From Azophilus sp965247035 (GTDB lineage Bacteria; Pseudomonadota; Gammaproteobacteria; Pseudomonadales; Azotimanducaceae), in the NCBI GenBank assembly GCA_965247035.1, contig CBDFGJ010000001.1:434001-498000 (forward strand): a DNA stretch of 64,000 nucleotides, given 5' to 3'. The number at the start of each line of letters is the position of its first letter. Position 1 is the first letter of the stretch. Under the pieces are notes generated by a model. The model was not told the DNA's origin and searched no databases. It worked only from the letters and a program-made list of their open reading frames with translations. The translations under genes were made by a program, and so were the position numbers. Of the stretch, positions 62,648 to 64,000 are shown piece by piece.

Positions 62648-63559
62648 CTAATCCGCTCCCGATTGAGCCAGAGCCGGGCCGTAGTAGTGCCGGAGGTAGT
62701 ATTCGGCGATTTCGCGGCCCGTGGCCAGCCAGACCCCGGAATGGCCGGCGATGTAGGCCAGCGCATCCTCAAAGGCGCGCAGGCGGTGCGGATGGGCGAC
62801 CTGGTAGGCGTGCAGGGGCACGCACATCACAGTGCCGCCGCGCTCGCCTTCAAGCCATAGCCGATCAAACGCCTGCTTGATCATGTCGCCATAGCGTCGG
62901 GGTTCGATTTTGTTGACGACGTAGACGATGGTGTCATTGAGCTCCAGGGAATACGGCACGGAGACGAACGGCTTGCCGGAGCGCACCCGCACGGGTGTTG
63001 GCTGGTCGTCGTGAAACAGGTCGCAGGTGTAGATGCCGCCGGCTTCGCTGAACAGATCCAAGCTGTGTTCGGTATGCGTCAACGCTGGCGCCAGATAACC
63101 GGCGCAACGTTGCCCGGTGTGTTCGGCGATGGTGCGCATGGAATCCTCGATCATGGCGCGTTCCTGAGCCTCGTCCATGCCGTAGACGTAGCGCGTGTTG
63201 TAGATGCCGTGGCTGAAGAACTCCCAATCGCGCGCCTTGGCCAGCTCGATGATTTCAGGATGGTGTTCGCACAGCGCCACGGACAGGCTAACCGAACCGC
63301 GCACGCCGTACTTGTCCAACAGCTCCATCATGCGCATGTGGCCGACGCGATTGCCGTAGTCCCGCGTTCCATAGCCCTGAATGTCCGGCATCGGGCGCGG
63401 CCAAGCCTTACGCTGGGGATTGGCGGTAGGATTCAGTTCGTAGAATTCGATGTTCGGTGCCACCCAAAAGGCGACCTTGGCGTTGTTGGGCCAGCGGATG
63501 GGGAGCCGCTCATCCCAAGGACGGTAATCATAGAGTGCCGGGTCTTCGCGCATGGCCAA
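62648..63559 (-). CDS. Polysaccharide deacetylase-family (PuuE-like) hydrolase, paralogue
   Basis: 303 residues. It has the same fold as the next gene: KVAFWVAPNIEFYELNPTAN, GTRDYGNRVGHMRMMELLDK, EFFSHGIYNTRYVYGMDEAQ, GYLAPALTHTEHSLDLFSEA and VMCVPLHAYQVAHPHRLRAF. Metal ligands (D/H-H) are visible at FSHGIYN and PLHAYQVAHPHR. The tandem pair probably makes a two-part enzyme, or enzymes for related substrates, following an isochorismatase-family gene 3 bp upstream. Confidence 0.85.
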   Translation of the reverse strand: MAMREDPALYDYRPWDERLPIRWPNNAKVAFWVAPNIEFYELNPTANPQRKAWPRPMPDIQGYGTRDYGNRVGHMRMMELLDKYGVRGSVSLSVALCEHHPEIIELAKARDWEFFSHGIYNTRYVYGMDEAQERAMIEDSMRTIAEHTGQRCAGYLAPALTHTEHSLDLFSEAGGIYTCDLFHDDQPTPVRVRSGKPFVSVPYSLELNDTIVYVVNKIEPRRYGDMIKQAFDRLWLEGERGGTVMCVPLHAYQVAHPHRLRAFEDALAYIAGHSGVWLATGREIAEYYLRHYYGPALAQSGAD

Positions 63560-63562
63560 GGT

Positions 63563-64000
63563 TCAGAAGCCAACACCCCGGTGTTCGCGAATTGGGGCGC
63601 AGCCGGGATGCTCCCTTAGCCAAGCCGCCACCGTTTCGAAGGACTCCACGTCGGCGTACTTCAGCATCAGGTCGCAGAGGTTGGCGAAGTGGGGAATCTC
63701 GTGCTTATCAGCCACGCATTCTTCGGGGATGACAGTGCGGTAGCCGTGGGAAAGCGAATCCACGGCCGATGCGCGCACGCAGCCGGAAGTGCTGCCGCCG
63801 GTCAGTATCAGGGTGTCCACCTTGTGCCAGACCAACAAGGACGGGATTGGGCTGTCGTGAAAGACGCTGGCCATGCGCTTGTTGACTAGGACATCTCGGC
63901 TGCGGTCCACCGCCAGTCTGGGGTCGAGTTGCGCCCGCTCGCTGTGCTCCTTGATGTTTTGCAGCGAATTTTCCGTGTTCGTGCGGGTGCCCCACACCCC
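63563..64000 (-). CDS. Isochorismatase-family (N-carbamoylsarcosine amidase-like) hydrolase, partial
   Basis: Only the C-terminal 144 or so residues are inside; the start lies beyond the right edge. The catalytic lysine region (VNKRMASVFHDSPIPSLL) and nucleophile cysteine motif (ILTGGSTSGCVRASAVDSL) are present, as are the later VIPEECVADKHEIPHFANLC. These match cysteine hydrolases of the N-carbamoylsarcosine/ureidoacrylate amidohydrolase type. It is followed by the two deacetylase-family genes, which suggests a nitrogen-compound degradation operon (inference). Confidence 0.85.
   Translation of the reverse strand, partial: GVWGTRTNTENSLQNIKEHSERAQLDPRLAVDRSRDVLVNKRMASVFHDSPIPSLLVWHKVDTLILTGGSTSGCVRASAVDSLSHGYRTVIPEECVADKHEIPHFANLCDLMLKYADVESFETVAAWLREHPGCAPIREHRGVGF

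Overview
The window is about 64 kb of GC-rich (estimated near 60%) bacterial chromosome. The gene set points to an uncultivated, probably marine gammaproteobacterium. It has the perM-tusA-bepA neighbourhood, a six-subunit Na+-pumping NADH:quinone reductase, GltBD, an ETC-type ferredoxin-dependent 2-oxoacid oxidoreductase and a TonB-dependent receptor. I cannot name a genus from the sequence. No rRNA or tRNA gene was seen. Many intergenic stretches hold decayed genes and dispersed repeats, so the genome looks as if it is eroding accessory DNA.

Left part (1-11.9 kb): the 3' end of an unknown gene, a remnant PIN toxin and a remnant of a type I-C-like CRISPR array (one full repeat, two eroded repeats, 34-35 bp spacing). 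Then come perM, tusA, bepA, nadA and a DUF2461 gene. Next is a minus-strand operon: alpha/beta hydrolase, amidase, a thioredoxin-fold fusion protein and a UGSC-family selenoprotein. In the last gene an in-frame TGA in a U-G-S-C motif is followed by a clear bacterial SECIS-like stem-loop.

Central metabolism (11.9-44.2 kb): propionyl-CoA carboxylase (pccB, pccA), methylmalonyl-CoA epimerase and methylmalonyl-CoA mutase give a complete propionyl-CoA to succinyl-CoA route. gltB and gltD supply glutamate. A NUDIX hydrolase overlaps mdh. A GltD-like FAD/Fe-S protein, korA and korB form a tight three-gene operon. A long-form GAPDH homologue precedes nqrA-F, and nqrF is separated from nqrE by an unusual 530 bp spacer. 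A small membrane-anchored protein made of exact 11-residue coiled-coil repeats sits at 30.3-30.9 kb.

Right part (44.2-64 kb): an LpxH-like phosphoesterase lacks a canonical start codon and appears translationally coupled to a 52-codon ORF. A TonB receptor, nitrilase, aldoxime dehydratase and AraC regulator form an operon for uptake and breakdown of aldoximes or nitriles. A 1,934-residue DUF4011-helicase-Vsr-like nuclease (Hhe-type defence protein) is followed by a truncated GHKL ATPase and bordered by repeats. The end holds a fumarylacetoacetate-hydrolase family enzyme, a lipocalin-like protein, a BrnA antitoxin pseudogene, a CpcT/CpeT-like gene broken by an amber codon, two PuuE-type deacetylases and an isochorismatase-family hydrolase cut by the window edge.

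Three dispersed repeat families occur. Family A is up to about 560 bp long and occurs at 2.6, 26.9, 57.3 and 59.3 kb. Family B is a hairpin with 31-bp perfect arms in its best copy and occurs at 14.1, 26.7 and 35.8 kb. Family C is about 48 bp and occurs at 30.2 and 51.2 kb, with a partial copy at 57.9 kb.
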